From assembly GCF_047495875.1 (NCBI RefSeq), contig NC_092465.1:12284660-12348659 (forward strand): a stretch of DNA of 64,000 bases, written 5' to 3'. This document shows positions 25,201 to 40,200 of this stretch, in pieces. The translations under genes were made by a program, and so were the position numbers. The DNA comes from Pithys albifrons albifrons. Its lineage: Eukaryota > Chordata > Aves > Passeriformes > Thamnophilidae. Below the pieces are notes generated by a model that made no database searches, was not told the DNA's origin, and saw nothing but the letters and a program-made list of their open reading frames with translations. Each line of letters starts with the position of its first letter. The first letter of the stretch is position 1.

Positions 25201-28200
25201 AGAGTTGGGAAGCTGCTGGGAATAGAAGCCAACTCCATAATTCTGTTGGCTTGCCACAGTGCATGGAAACAGCACTTTCTCTATGAGGGGTGATTAGTAG
25301 TAAAAATTTGTGCATCTCCTGACAGTTGAACTGGCTCACTGCTTTCTGTTCCCCTTGACAGGAACTTTGCATCTGCCTGCTACCTTCTCAGGAGCATCCT
25401 CACCTCATTTGTTTAAGCTCCCAAGCAATTTGTCTTCTTCCTTACACTGAGTTGTTCTAGGTTTCTTGAAAAAACTTTTGAAATTCAAGGCTGTCCCAAT
25501 GTAGATGGATTTTTTTTTTGAGCTCTTGCAAGGTGCCTACTTTAAAAGCCATTCTACTTCAAAAGGCTCCTTCAGAGTCCACAGATTGGGTGCAGTCTTG
25601 CTCCCAGCATTGTCCGTCTCCTGTAGCACGGGCAGTCCTTGACTGTAAATATGTCTGATATGTAGTCTACCTTCATACTAAATCCATTAGACCAAAACCC
25701 TTGCCTGTGCTAGTTAGTAAAAAGGGCATGGAGTCTGGTCCCATGTGGATATAAGCTGCTGTGAGAAGCTTGTGGGTTCACTAAATGTAACTACAGATAT
25801 GAGAAGAGAGTGCTGGCGAGCTGTGGTCAGAGCTGGGTGTCTAATTTTTGTTGGTGAGATATCAGTGAGAACATTGCCTCAGGTTAAGAAGAGATGATGA
25901 TTTAAAGACTGTCAGAAAATTAACCCCATTAATAGAATTATGTTGTATCAGCTTGAGGAGGTTTGTGAAGGGGACCTCAGGGCAGTCTTGTAGCATGGCA
26001 CAAGAGCTGACAGACTTCAAAGCTTTGTGACCAACTGCAATGCCACAGGTATCTCATGAAGCAATTTAGGCCATTCCCTACACCTTATTGCCTTATGCTG
26101 ACTGTAAGCAGAGGGACACCTCTTGCACCTTATCCTCTCCCTGTGTTTATTGTGGTTTGGCTAAACACTGTTACATAACACTTCCCTTCGTCATATGCTT
26201 GAGTGTTGGGATGGATTATGTTAGCAAATGGGTAACTTCATTAATGAATGTCTCTCCACTCTGCCTGTGTGTCAGTCATAGCTGGCTCCTAGTAAGACAG
26301 ATAGAAAGATACAGTGGCTGTCCCAGCACCAATAAAGCAATTCACATCCAGTGGGGTTACTTTCCCAAACTGTGAGTAAAGGATGTGGGATTTTCTGCTT
26401 GCTCGATAACTCTTGCCGCTTGCTGTTCAAATGTTTCTTCTGAACTTGAGCTCTTCACAACTCAGTAACTGACCTTTTGTTGTTGTGAAGCAGCTCTGCT
26501 TTCTGCCCTGAAACACATTCTCCACATGTGACTGGTTCAGTTGTGGTGAATGGACCAGCTCAGGAAGTAGTCCATAGGCAGAACTGGATGGAATAAAGGG
26601 CAGGTCAGACAGAGCTATGGACTGTGGAAAGCTGAAAGTGCTGGGTAGCAAATTGAAGACCAAGTTGCATAGCACAGGTAGAAGAGCAACCAGTGTAGAG
26701 TTTCAAGTGAAATCTGAAAGGATTTCATAAGGGATAGAAGAAGAACTATCCAGTGGCTGTGTTTGTGTACAGATGGGAGAGGGCTCCAGGCTTGTGGAGC
26801 ATGACTTCTCATAAGCCTTGCTTCTTGATGGATAGAGCCAGAGAGATGGTCAGTGGCATTGAGGAGGAATAGGTCTTTGGCCTGAGCTCTCCACAAGCGT
26901 GGAGGCTGAGAGGACTCCAAGCTGGAGACCAGAGACCAGTGTTTTCAACATGGGCAGGGGAAGTATTTGTGAGAGAGCATAAGGGAGTGAGCTTAAGGGA
27001 ATGGTGTTAAGTCGACTCGGGAACATTCAGCAGTGGCAGAGTCCCAAGCTTGTCTACTCTCGTTTGAATCATGAGTACTTGCTGGCCACAGCTCTAGAAC
27101 CAGCCTGTAAATGAAGTAACTGGAGTCAAATCCTTAGCTCAGTTACCAAAGGCTGACTCACTACACTTGTCTTTCCCGATCTCTTACCCCTCTGCCTCCC
27201 ACATTCCTTGGGAAACTGGAGCCAAGTTGAACACAATCTTAGTTTGCTATTCCTTAGGGCAGTTGCTTCATTAAGAGGTCTTTACTGGATCTCAGGAGGA
27301 TTACTCATCCAATGGACCCAAGTATAGGCTTATTAATGTGATGTCTCAACACTGCTCCACCTTCAGTCCACTAAACTGGTAAAGGTGCTGTCCTTGCATT
27401 AGAAGCTGCCCCTGGCATCGCTATGTTGGTCAGGAGTCACATCTGTCAGCAGAGCTACACTGTCCAGAAGTCTGCAGCACAAACATCGTCTAACGTTTCT
27501 GGAACCAGCCTGCCTTTTAGCACTATTTCAGTGTCTCTTGTGGATAGAGATTTGCAGACAAACAACCAACCAGCAACCATATTACAAACCACTGCTTTAG
27601 CAAGACAGCTTGATGCAGTGCATATTCCATGGTCTGCAGTCATATGGGGTGTGGTTTGACCATGTCTGGTTGAAACCAGTTTCAAACATGGACAGAAATG
27701 GGAGCAATGAAAGCTGGTTCCAGAAACTCCAGCAGGAAGAATGTGGAAGAAACAAGTCCTGTGTACAGTAGATCTGAATGCTAATAAATGTGAGGAAATA
27801 TAATCATTCCTGTAAAAAACAAAATGCCAAAAATCACATAAACCTGAAAGTCATTGCCCAAGGGAATCAGCTTGTAGTGCCAGAACCACATGTGGACTTT
27901 ATGCTGTTCAAGTCATGATTTTTGTTTCCTGACCAGCATTAGGCTGGCTCAGAGCCTCAGGTCTGAATTACTTCAATAGAGGACAGTTAAGGTTGATGGC
28001 AGAGGGTCACTGAGAGCAGGCTGTATGACAAATCCAGCCCTGTTCCCCAGTGGTACTTCAGAGTGACTGGCCTCCTCTTCCTGTAATGTTTTCCTGGGCT
28101 CTGTTCAGCTCTCTAGATCTGCTGTATGTGACCTGTGGGTTTTGGCCATGCGAGGATTTTAGTATACAGCTGGTTAGGGTTTGGAAGGCTGACTGTCTCC

Positions 28201-31200
28201 GCTTTACGGTTTCTTCCAGGAGTCAGCCTTATTGCCAGTCCTAGACGGTTCAGAAAAAAAACAAGCCAAAAACACAAACGATGAGAGAAAACCACGAACA
28301 TCTGAGTAAACCTGTGCTGATATTGGGAGTGTTGCTGTAGAGATGCATGAGCAGCAGATGCCTCATGAAGCTATAGATGAACTTAGCTGGAGTCTGGATC
28401 ACATCCAAACAAAAGCCCCACATTTCAACCCCAGGGTGCAAAGGCATATATTAAGGTTCAAGACATGTGCATTAACTGGTACAATTTAAATGGTGCTGTG
28501 TTTAAAACCTGCTGGGTGTTGTCCTGTCTCAGCTCACTGCAGATGTGTTCTGGTTTCTTCTCCAAGGAAAAGTGCAGAAAGCGCTGGGCAAGGAGCAGTT
28601 GAAGAGGACGCTTTGAGGTCGATTGTAATTGTTTGGGTAGGAGATGAAACTGCTTACAACAGAAAGCAAAAGAGAACCTTTGCCTCCCTTGAAAAGTCTA
28701 AAGTTCAAATTTGGTTGTCTAATCTTCTACAGCCAGAGAACCCAGTTTTAAACACTGAGATTTACAGTAAATGAAAAAAAGCTGTTTTGTATTGACGTTA
28801 ACTCCTACGTAATTGAGTTTTTATGGGGTCACAACTGCCTGGATGTTTGGACTTTTCCTGGAACAATTCTTTATTTGCCTAAATGAAGTGTAGAGAAGGT
28901 TGAGTGACCAGCTCTGGCTGGGTGTGCTTCTGCTTTAATTATAGCTCTGTTTGTGGGGATATTTTTGCTTTGTCTCATGCTAGAAACTGCCTCTTTCCCT
29001 AACAGTCACTGTCATCACTGACCAGGCCCTGGGCATCTGTAGGAACTCTGCTGCTGGTGGTTTTTCCCATGTGGACATGCACTCCACCCTTGCCTGAGAT
29101 CACAGGCAGAGCAATGACTTTGTGTTGTTGAGAACGAGTACCAGGTACTCCCTGTGGCTGCCCTCTATGCATCCTTGTTCCTTGATCATTGTGGGGTGCC
29201 ATACTGCTCCTTGACCCATTTGCACTCTGTTCCAGGGTTTGGATGGCTTAAAAGATGGCTAATTAATGAAGCTGGTTTGTCTTTCCCATTTCTGAGACTG
29301 GCTACTTGATGGTTTTGGTTCTTGTGGTGCACTTCATCTTTAGAAAAGGAATTTGTCTCCTGCCTGACTTTGAAGATGGCTCTGAGTAGGTTCTGGTGTC
29401 TCAGCTGAAGCCATTAATTGTGCCAGAAGCAATTTCCCCATATGTTTGGCAGCTCTGTCTTCACTTGGCAGCCCAGGATAAACAACCCTGTCTCCAAACC
29501 ACACCATCCCTAAGCTCACTATGAATCTTACTTCAGATGACAGGGCACCTCTGTGTAAGTAGAGCATCTGACTTCTGTTGTCCCTAGGAAGCAAGAATCT
29601 CAGTTGTCTGTTAACTGAGAGCCTGTTTTCTATTCTTTCTGTAATCCTTGCTTCTGTTGCTAACATCTGGATAAAATTCAAATGAGACTGTGAACTTGCT
29701 GGACTGTAGCCTGAGTACGACTTCTACTGGAAGCCCCTAGACTGCGTTTTGTTCTTCCATAAATATTAAGTATCTGTGAAGGAAGGGAATACTTAGAAGT
29801 TCCTCTGACCATAGTGAGAAATGTGAGAATAACTGGAAGATTTTTCCCTTGTATTCCATGTAATTTTTTTACTTTACCCCATTATCCATATTTACTTTGA
29901 GATTACTTTAAGTATGATAGTGAAATTTTTGCCTGTGCTTTTACAGGCTTTGATGTTTATATTAATGTAGCTACCAATCTGAGAAGATGTGGAAATTTTC
30001 CAGTTAGCTTCTTCCAATTTGTAGTGTCCTAAAAGGTCACATTTTAGGTAACCGTAAGAAGCTCGAGAAATACTGTAGGTTTGACATGATTAGCTGTTTT
30101 TATGGGAGTAATATACCTTTCTGGAAGATAATATTCTTTTTTCCCCTAAAGTGGTAGAGAAACAAGTGTGTTTTTTTTTTCCTCCCATTTGCTTCCTACA
30201 AAGAGTTTCTTATGTGTTCCTGAAGCTACATGGCAAGCACTGGAGCAGAGAGATTCCTCTTGTCCTAACTCAGTGCCACATTTGTGAGCAGTGTGGAAGG
30301 TACAGTCTGCTTTGGTAGAATGGTTGCCAATTATATCTCCTCCCCTTCCCTGTGGTGGGCACTGGTTGAGCAGCCACATGTGATAGTGGGACTTGCTTTC
30401 TCCCAGTTTATTAACTGCAGAAATGTGATGAAGGAAGCAACTTACCTGAGGGCATCTGAGGGAGCTGCCAGGTGGGGTCAGGAGTTGTACTCAGCTCTTT
30501 TGCATCCCTCTCAGGCACCCTCACCCAGGGCCATTCTTTTTAGTTATCTGAAACTCAAGTAAATATTACACACAGAGATACTCTTACAGAGCTATAAAAC
30601 TTGTTGTCCAAATTGACTTAGAACAGGTTGAAACCAGAAAAAGCCTGTATTTTTTACTTACACAGAGATGGCTGAGGTTTTCTGAACTGGACAGATGTGA
30701 CTGAGATAATTCTGAAGGTTTCAAGTACATGCTAGAGAAGTGGAAATACAGGAAGAAATTATTTTCACAGGGCAGATATTTTTTCAGCTTTCCATTGGAA
30801 GTTTGTAATTTCTTCATTGATTAATTTATATTAAAAGTCAAAAGTTTATAATATGGCTTCTAACATGGATTAGGTGGGATCCAACAAAGTGGTGAGGTCT
30901 ATGCAAGGGAAGCCCAAGTACACACAGTGAATTTAGCAATTGGGGATGTTTTTGTCTTCTGGCTCATTTTTTGTCCTTGATTCAAAGCTGGACTATAGTC
31001 TTGGGGGATTTAAATGTATCTCCCCCCTCTTTTAAGTGGAAACCGCTGTAAATGAGGCGTATTTCTCTTAGTGCCTGTTAGCTATGCTGTGTCACCACTG
31101 TAAAATAGACCATCTTCAAAAGTTTGGGGAGAGTAGGGTTCTGCCAAATGTTCATATGGCAAATGAGCAGTGAAATTTTCCTGCAGCAAACTTGGCTCCG

Positions 31201-34200
31201 AGGCATATGTTGACTTTCCCACAAGAAAGAGGTAGGAAGAGAAAGAAAAGGACAAAGAAACCCGCTCAAGTTGGGGGCAGATTGTAAAAGGAGGAAAAAT
31301 ATAGAGACATGATGACAATGAAGCTCTGTGATATAGCAGAGTTAGTAGTTGAATTGGTCTGCTGTGGTTCTGTAATCTTGCTGCGCTGGTGGCAGTGGGG
31401 AGTAGAGCAGGTATCCTCAGTGCTGAACTTGGATGGAGGTAAGGTAGCTGTGCTGCAAGGGAAAACAGGCAGGAGGCAGGTGAAGGGCAAGACTGTGAAT
31501 ACTAGAACAAGGCATGTGTAAGTTGTGGTTCTGATTGCCACAGGAAGACTAAGTTCAGGAGGAGACCACAAGAGTTAATGCACATTGGTCATGACTGGGC
31601 AGTTTAATACGGATGTAATCTGGACACTGAGTACCAGAAACTGGTGAGATATGGCAAGGAAAAGGCTGGCTGTGTCCACCCTGCTCCATCTCTGGGTGCT
31701 GTGTTGAAGATGGGATGTGGGGCAAGATGAGCCCACACTGCAGTGTTAGAGTGGCTCAAATGCTCTTTTTCATTTCCTGGCCCACAGCTTGTCCTCCTTT
31801 GCAGGATTTCCATGTTCCTTGCATAGTTGGGAACTTTCAGGGTGGCCTATTGTGTAGCTGGTGAATTCATAATATCCACTGGATAAACATCTACAGCATC
31901 TTGTCAAATGAGGCTGCAGTAAGCAACTGCACAATATCCACTGCCATTTGTGGCTCAGGGTTTGAGGGTTCTGCTTTTGCTTCTCATCCTGCAGAGTTTC
32001 CACACATGGGACACTTGAGCAAGTCTTATGCAAATTTTTATTTTTGTTTGTGACTGGCTAAAAAGGTGTGGGTAATCAAGCATGAAAGTTCAGATGCCAG
32101 CTCTGTCACTCTTGTCTGTTTACCCTGGGGGTTCATTAAACTATCTTGTCAGAAAAATCTTTGTATGTGGCTGGTGCCCTGAATACTTGTGTGTGGCTGT
32201 TTCAAAGGTGAACCTCCTGCCTGCTGGAGGTTCTTCGGTTTGGTACGCTGAATGCTTGCTTTTTTCCCTCCCCCTCCTTCTGCATGATGTGTTTTACTGT
32301 CAGCATTCCTTTGCCTTTATCTGTGCGCTCTTCAGGATGTCCATATAAAGTTGCTAAATGGAATTTTTATTGGCCAGCTTGGCTTAATAATCAAACAGTT
32401 TCTAGGCTGGTTCTGTCCAGTGCTGTGTGGACCATTCTGAGAAAGAGGACTCAGTTCATTTTTTTTCCTTTCCACAGACTTTTGCTTATTCAAAGGTTAG
32501 GATTTAATTAATTGCTGGAAAGACAAGCAAACTACTCTGCTAGATTAAGTAAGGCCTGAGTCATATCAGCCTGGAACATCAGCATCCTAATTGAGAATTA
32601 GTGTATCGTGTCGGTGTATTGTGCAGAAAACCACAAAATGCATAGTGCAAGTGACCCTTGAAACGTAACACCAAAACAAAGAAAAGTAAGCAGGGTATTG
32701 TGGTTGTGTAGCAAATAATTTTTGAACAAAATGTAACTTTGAGCTTGAAATGGTGATAATCTTTCATAATCAGAAATTGTGTTGAACTGAATTATTTTTC
32801 ATCTGTAGCAAATTGTTGACTTGCAGTTCTTTTGTCCCCAAATTAAGTGGTCACACCTGCATTTAATGTGCGTTAACTACCAAAGACAATACAAACTGAA
32901 AAAAGTAAACAGTCAGATAGATGCAATTGCTTTATGAATTACCAACCAGAAACTCTCTGGACCTGGGTGGTTACTACTTTGCTGGATAGTACTCTTGTTT
33001 GTAAAGTAAGTTGCTCAAATTGTAGCCTAGGAGGAGATTGCAGAAATTTGCTGTTGCTCAGGGAATGTCTGTTTAAAATACAAATTACAGTATATCACCA
33101 CCCACCCAGGTTTTTATTGGTGCCCCTGAAGCTTTCAATGAAGATGGGAGACAAATTGCGTCTCAGGAATTTACTGTGGTTTTCTAAATATTTATTACTG
33201 TTTTGTTCTCTGCCAGAGGTAGGAAAGGAGTGTTGTGGTGAGTGAGGAGAGCACTGAGTGGCACGGGCATGCAGAGGCTGCTTTGGCATCAGCTGTGCTG
33301 GGGATTTGTTTGCAAAGTGTCTTCTTCATTTCAGGCAGTGACAGAGATGCTTTAGGAGCCCCTGTGTGTGTGTCCAGTATTACACCATGACCAGAGGCCA
33401 GGCTGGTCACTGCCTTTGAAGTGATCTCAAACCTGTATTGCCTATGGTGGTGCAGCTGTGACCCAGGGTAGGAAGAGGGTTTCAGCAAATTGCTGGCTTT
33501 TAGCACTGGGTGATGAGTATCATCCTGCTAAATGGTGACTGATCTAAAATGGCCACCACTGCTCTCCTTTTCCACAATTGGTTTTTTCAGACTCTTTCTT
33601 CCCTCTGAGCCCAGCGGATGTTGAACCTTTGTCACCTGAGGACCAGATACTGTCCTGGTCCTGAACCTGACTGGGCCATTCAATCAAACCACTACAAAAA
33701 CTCAGTGTTGGTACCTTCTGCCCCTGTTTTCAGCTTTGCCACCAAGTACAGACTTGCAAAGTTGTAGTCTAACCTGTATTGATCTGTATTTCTATCTGAG
33801 ACAGATGGGAAGAACTCAATATGGGGAACTCTGTATTTCAGCTGTGTGTTTTGGGCTTAGCTACTTGCAGTTTGTCTTGGGAACTGGGAGTACGGATTGT
33901 TTTAGTCACACTTGCAGACATGTTTCTTTGCAGATTTAGATACCTGACTAAGAATGATCTGTTACTGATTTAGTTTCAGCAGAAAATTGTCAGTCTGTGC
34001 CTGCCAGTGCTGGTGAGTCAGGGATAGAGGATTCATAGATGATCTGTGTATCAAAGCCCTGTGTGACCTCCTTGCACTCTGATGCCAGGGAGGAGTCAGC
34101 TTTTTTTCAGGTTAGGTCGCTATTGTTCACTTTATTTTACAAAGAGATTGTGTTTTCCAGCGCCCAAGTGGTCATTCTTTAGGGCCTTTCCCCCCGCAGT

Positions 34201-37200
34201 TATAATTTCAGGCCTGATTGTAATTCACCATTTCAGGAGTTTTGCTAATAGTGATGGTGGAAAATGTAGGGTGAACAAGGTTTGGAAGGTATTTTTCAAG
34301 GAAAAAGTATAATCCAAGCAGTTCACTGCTATAAAAGTACAAGTACCTGAATGCTGTCCATGCTAATGAATTATGGGTACCATGGGCCACAAAGCAATGA
34401 ATTGGCTGGAAAGCTTTAAGGGGAATAAATTCAAAATCAATACCAAAAGCTTGATGTGTAAAGGAACTTTGAGAAATTAGGACTAAATTGCCACTGATAG
34501 AGTTTCACAGAGAGGGAAATAAACTGCATGTTTTCTGAAGCTTGACTGGAAGCAGTCTTGCTTGATGATCATTCTGTGTAGCAACTTGAGTTAAACATTC
34601 AGAGTTCAAGAGGAAAGCAGTTAGCGTAGAATACCATTTTGACTGAGGTTTTTCATGGCATAAACTGCATTCCAGGGCTTCCATCAGATGACCCATATAT
34701 CTTTCATCAAAGCATTTTATTTCCTCTTTGGCTTTCAGTTTAATATTAACTCTGTCTACACTGCAGTTTCTTTTTTTCTAGTTGACAGAATCTAACTCCA
34801 TCCAAGGTGAATCGCTCCTGTCAGGTGGAGATGTGTGGTGCCCTCTGACTGCCAGGTTGCAGTGCTGTTCCTCCCCCATGTGAGGGGTGGAAGATGCAGA
34901 GCTTTGAGTGCTTGATGCTAGTGTGGAAGGAACATGATATTTTTTATGCCCATTATTTTCTTTGTCTCATTTTAACTACAAATAAGCAAATCAGTCTGAC
35001 CAAAGAGTAAGAGTGTATCAGTACACAGAGGTGCCACAAAAACCTGTTCATTCCTGAGATATTTGCTGGCTGGCAGTGCTTCTGGTTGGACCATTATCTT
35101 CCTCTGTAGAACAGCTCATATGAAATTTTGCTGCCCCTGTTACCCCATCTGAATACAGTCATAGGCTGTCTCTTGGGCTCTCAGTCTCAAAACCTAAATT
35201 AATTTTCTTCAATGATTAACTAGCCTCATTTTTGCCTGGAAATGAACTGTAAGTGCAGGAGATACCTGGCTTTGTAAATTGGTTTGAGAGGATGAACTGT
35301 ATCAGTCTATAGCTGATGAAATTATCCCCGAACTGAACCATTGAGCAGCCAAGTACTTCATAGATAAACATGGATAGCATATACAAGTAAATAGTACAAC
35401 AGACATGGCACTTAGGGGACATGGTTTAGTGATGGACTTAGCAGTCCAAGGTTAATGGTTGAACTTGATGATCTTATGGGTCTTTTCTATGATTCTGTGA
35501 GAGAAAACCTGTTTTATGAACCTGACCCTGATCTTTTTATGCTCATGCAACAGCATTAATTATGTAGGGTAATATGTACAACTCTAAAATTTTCCAAGTG
35601 AACAGTATCAACGTTTATCAGGGGAACATTAAAAAGTCTCTTGAGTTAAAGTTTGGAAGACCTCAATTTCAACACTGCAGTTTACCAAATCCACTTTTGT
35701 TGTCCAGTAGTCTTCAAAGGCAGATTGCTGTTGTAATTTTGTTTTACTTACATGCAAAGAGATGGGTAAAGATCTATGTATGTTTCCAGTGCTTATTTTG
35801 GTACTTCATATGGTTTATTCTTCCCTCTCCCCATACCTTAAGCCACTTGCGAGATTCAAGAGTAATTTTCTATTTGCAGAACTGCTATTAACATCAGCAG
35901 GAGTGTTGTGCAAATGTTTGGGGATTCAAAGTATGGCCTCTCTTGTCCCCCACTTTTTTTTTTCCTAACTGCCAGGCAGCTGAATAAGTACAGTCATCCC
36001 TGTGCTCTGTTGATGTGGTCTATACTCATGTGGGTTCAGTTCTCAAAAGGGAATCTCACTGACACACGGTGCCTTTCTGACACATCTGCTCTCATAAGTC
36101 TTCCATTTCTAGATGCCTACCCAGAAGTGTAGCACTTTTGTCTCTGCTAGTGGGAGCTGCTTAGAGGGAGATATATGTGCTTTGCAGTTTTCTGCAGGGC
36201 CAGTTCTGCAGAGATACTGGCTGGGCCAGGAAATCCAAACTGATCTCCTGCCTTGCCATACCCTGTACATGCTTCAGGAAAAGGGGAGGATAGCAAGATG
36301 AACAAGAAAAACAAGAAATAAGGTATACATATGCTTCATTAATCCTAATGATCCTGTCCTTCCTTGGTACTGGCTGCAGATTTATGGTAAAGACTTGGTA
36401 TAATACAGTGAGCTTATGTACTGTTGTAGTAATTTGTGCATAAGGTATTGAGACATCGGTCTCCTTTGTCTGCTGTCAGCCTTGGAGAGAAATGTTGTTT
36501 CATAAACCAGTTACTAAATTCTATTGAACTGGCTAAATTCCTTCTGCTGAGGGTGGTGGTGGGGTGCTGGAGTATAAATTCCCTTCCCGGAACTGGTCCT
36601 TGAACATGCTGTAATACCCATTGCTCCTCCACACACACATCTGAAAGAGTATTTATGCCCTGAACAGCCACTTTCCAGGTCTTACGGAACAAATTTTATA
36701 TCTCTGGTTCACCAAAACACCTTACAGGCTTGACTGCTCTCTGAAGAAGGCAAGATTTTACTCAAGTTTCTGTCCTCTGCAGAATAGTGCCTAGACCTGT
36801 TGTGCCACCATCTCTTCACACAACCATTGCTTTAGCAGAAGAGACAGACAAAGGCAGTGCTGTCACAGCCATGTGACATGGGGGGACAGCTGCCTCGAAC
36901 ACCTTGATGACTTTCTGGAGGGTGACCAGAAGTGTAGCAGCCCTGGGAGACAGCTATGATTGATGCCCTAATTGGAGAGGGTTTAGTTGCCAAAAAGCAA
37001 ACCTTCCCCTCAGATTTCTGCTATGCTTTCATGCCTGTTGATTACTTGGGCAAATGCATTATGTTAGCAAAAATAAGCTTTCCCTGATCAAACGTATGCT
37101 TTATCAGCCACAAAAATGCCAGCATGACTCTCTCATTGCTACAACATATTAAACACCTTGGAAATGTTTCCTTAAACTCTAGGTCAGTCTTATGAAATCC

Positions 37201-40200
37201 GTCTACTTGAGAATAGGAAATTGGGAGAGTTTCAAGATTTAAACACAAAATATGTAAAGGTAAGGAGAAATATAGATTTCTTTTCTTCCTGCTACTACAT
37301 ACAGCCTTTAATGAAGGGCCTGACCTTGCTCACACTGACACAATGGAAAGCACTTTGCCATTGTATTTAGTGGGAGCAGGGCTGATGAAGTTGTTGAGTG
37401 CTAGTTTCATGGGACCATGCAGCTTGGCTTTGCAGAGCTTCTAGGAAACCTTTTTTCTGCTTGACCCTAGGGTTTCACAGTGAATATTGGGTTCAGGGGA
37501 ATCCCAAGGTTCAGTGGTGAACATGGTCAAAGCTGCTAAAGGGCAGACTTGTCTCCCTGCTTAACCCCAGCAACACGCCTGGGTTATTACATGTCATATG
37601 GAGGGCCCAGGTGTTTACATCACTCTGCCAGGCAGATTCTGCATAGCTCTAGTTTACTTTGCTAATGGGAATAATTATCAATATATAGAAGTTGATTGTT
37701 TGGTTTGGAGGGGGAATTTTTTGTTTCCCCTCCTCCCCAAACAGCTCAAATTAAAAACCTTTGGTCTGGGCCTTGGTTCTGGATCCAACCTTCAATTCTT
37801 GACTGTTCTGCCTCAGGATTTCTTTTGAGAAGTGGGGACCAGTTGCAAAATTTGGATTCCTAGCTGGATTTCAAAAGTTGTCCAAGTTAAGGCATTTGCC
37901 TATTTGTCTTTTGGCCCATTTCAGATAGTGTGTGGATTGGAATTCCAATTTTGCAGGTGTTCCCACTGTGGCTTGCTTGGTTCTCGAAGCTAGGGTTTGA
38001 TTGGGGCATTTATGAGGTTCATTGGCAAAAATTGCTCACTCATTTGATATGGAAGTCCCCAGCAGGAGTATGGGCTTCAAACTGGGATGCTAGAGGTCAT
38101 TACCTCATATAAGTGTAGCCCTCTGAATACAGAAAAGGACATATTAGTTAGGAGTACTTAGGACTTGCCTGCCCTGGGGATTGCCCTTATTCCAGTCCTT
38201 TTTCTCCAGTTATTGGCATGGCTGCACAAGTGCAGACCAGTTTGCTGTTACAGGTGCTTTCCTATTCTACACTGGGGCAAATCCAATGACTGGCTGTTAA
38301 CGGCTGGAATCAAGTTTAGTTCCCACTGACAAGGTGTCTGAACATGTCAGCTCTGCAGGTGTAGGGACAGGTGAGGCGGCTTTCACATTTGCTGATTGGA
38401 ATGGGATTTACTGGGGTTGGGACATGCTACAGGCATATTAAATATTGCCCCCATATGAGCATTTTTGGGTGTGCAGGCAGTATAGTGATGTTACATGGCA
38501 TGACACCTAAGGTTAAGTGCCTATAGTGCTTCCAGAATGAATCCCAGAAAGCTGTACAGGGCTGTGTTACACAGTATAGATGTGCCCTGTGAAGGGGGAA
38601 GTGTGTTTCTCTCTCACTCAGGGGTCCCTTAGGAATCTGATAAACATGGTGATGGGTCTCTTAGGTGGACCCTCTACTCTCCTCATGAATGGGAGTGAGA
38701 AATATAACAGATCAGCTTTTGCTTCTACTCTGGAAAGCGGAAGTCATCTCAAGATAAGGGGCTTTTGGATCACATTGTTTATATTACTGTCTTTTCTTAA
38801 CAGAGCATAATTCGTGTAGTTTTCCATGACCGACGCCTGCAGTACACAGAGCACCAGCAGCTCGAGGGCTGGAGGTGGAGTCGACCTGGGGACCGTATCC
38901 TTGATATAGGTAAGACAATTTCATTATCATATCTATGCAGTGTTTGGAAGCTGAATGGTGTCTATGGAGTGTTTGCATGTGTGTTTAGGGTTTTTTATAT
39001 CCTACTGTCATAGGAATCCTGTATGTATTTGGGTGGGAAGGAGATCTAGTATTATAGGTCCCAAATAGGTATCTCATTGGTGGCTTTGCTTTTCACATGC
39101 ATCTTGTAATTGTATGGAAATGCTTTCTCTTCTTCAATTTAATATTTTTAAAATTTTAGGGGTTTTCTTCTACAGATATTCCGCTGTCAGTTGGTATCTT
39201 GGATCCCAGGGCTAGCCCAACCCAGTTGAACACTGTTGAATTTCTCTGGGATCCATCAAAGAGAGCCTCAGCATTCATTCAGGTAAGAAAGAAGTGATAT
39301 TTCTCTTGTAAATACAGTGGTTGGATATTTTATAAAGACCCGGAGAGTTAGAGTAGCCAGGACATGAAGAAGAGAAAAATGGTAATAGAATATACCAACT
39401 CATGTGACAATCATATATAATTAATTTGTAGGATACTCACTAAACCAATTTGATGGCTACTTGCTAACTTTGGAGTATTACCTGCTACAGCTAGGATTTT
39501 CTTCAAAAAATACCCAAACTCTGATGTTGCCATCTAAGTGTGGGTTTTGTCTAGAGGAAACTGTTCATAACCTCTTAGTTTTGCTCGTTTTCCACTTTCA
39601 ATGAGTATTTCTCCTTCTGAAACACCCAACTGTATGTTTTTAATCTGTATGAGAGATTTACTTAAGTCAAAGAATACTTTTCTTGATGCTCTGTTTCTTT
39701 GAGCTGCTTGTTCTTCTAATTGTTTTTTCTTGAGGAATGGAAATAAAAACAAATGAACTCTTCTGCCTTTCCCAGTTTTTTTGGGAAGACCCAAAACCTC
39801 ATGTTCAGGCAATATCTGAAATTCAGATTTGCACAGGTTCCAACTGTCTCCAGAGATGAGCACAGCTTCTGTTTTGCCAGGTACATTGCATCAGCACAGA
39901 ATTTACTCCACGGAAACATGGAGGAGAGAAAGGGGTGCCCTTCCGGGTGCAAATCGACACCTTTAAGCAGAATGAGAATGGTGAATACACAGAACACTTG
40001 CATTCTGCAAGCTGCCAGATCAAAGTGTTCAAGGTATGAGGTAGTTTTGACTTTGTCATCAACTAGATTAAGGCACAGAAACACACAGAGATTTTAAATT
40101 GTGTAGAAGTGATGCAAATAGTGGTGTAAAATAACAGACTTTTAGCAGGTTATGCTTAAGATCTTAGACAGGACTCTTGTGCACAAAGTGGCATAAACGT

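Larger units (their letters stand above)
23545..37182 (+). other. TFCP2L1: TFCP2L1 intron 2 (largest, 13.6 kb)
   Basis: GTAGGG...TCTAG. It contains an 11-G run at 23655-23665 and a CR1 3' fragment at 35395-35500. The other ORFs in it lack splice support or recognisable protein similarity. Large introns near the 5' end are the usual location of enhancers, but none can be proved from sequence alone. Confidence 0.9.
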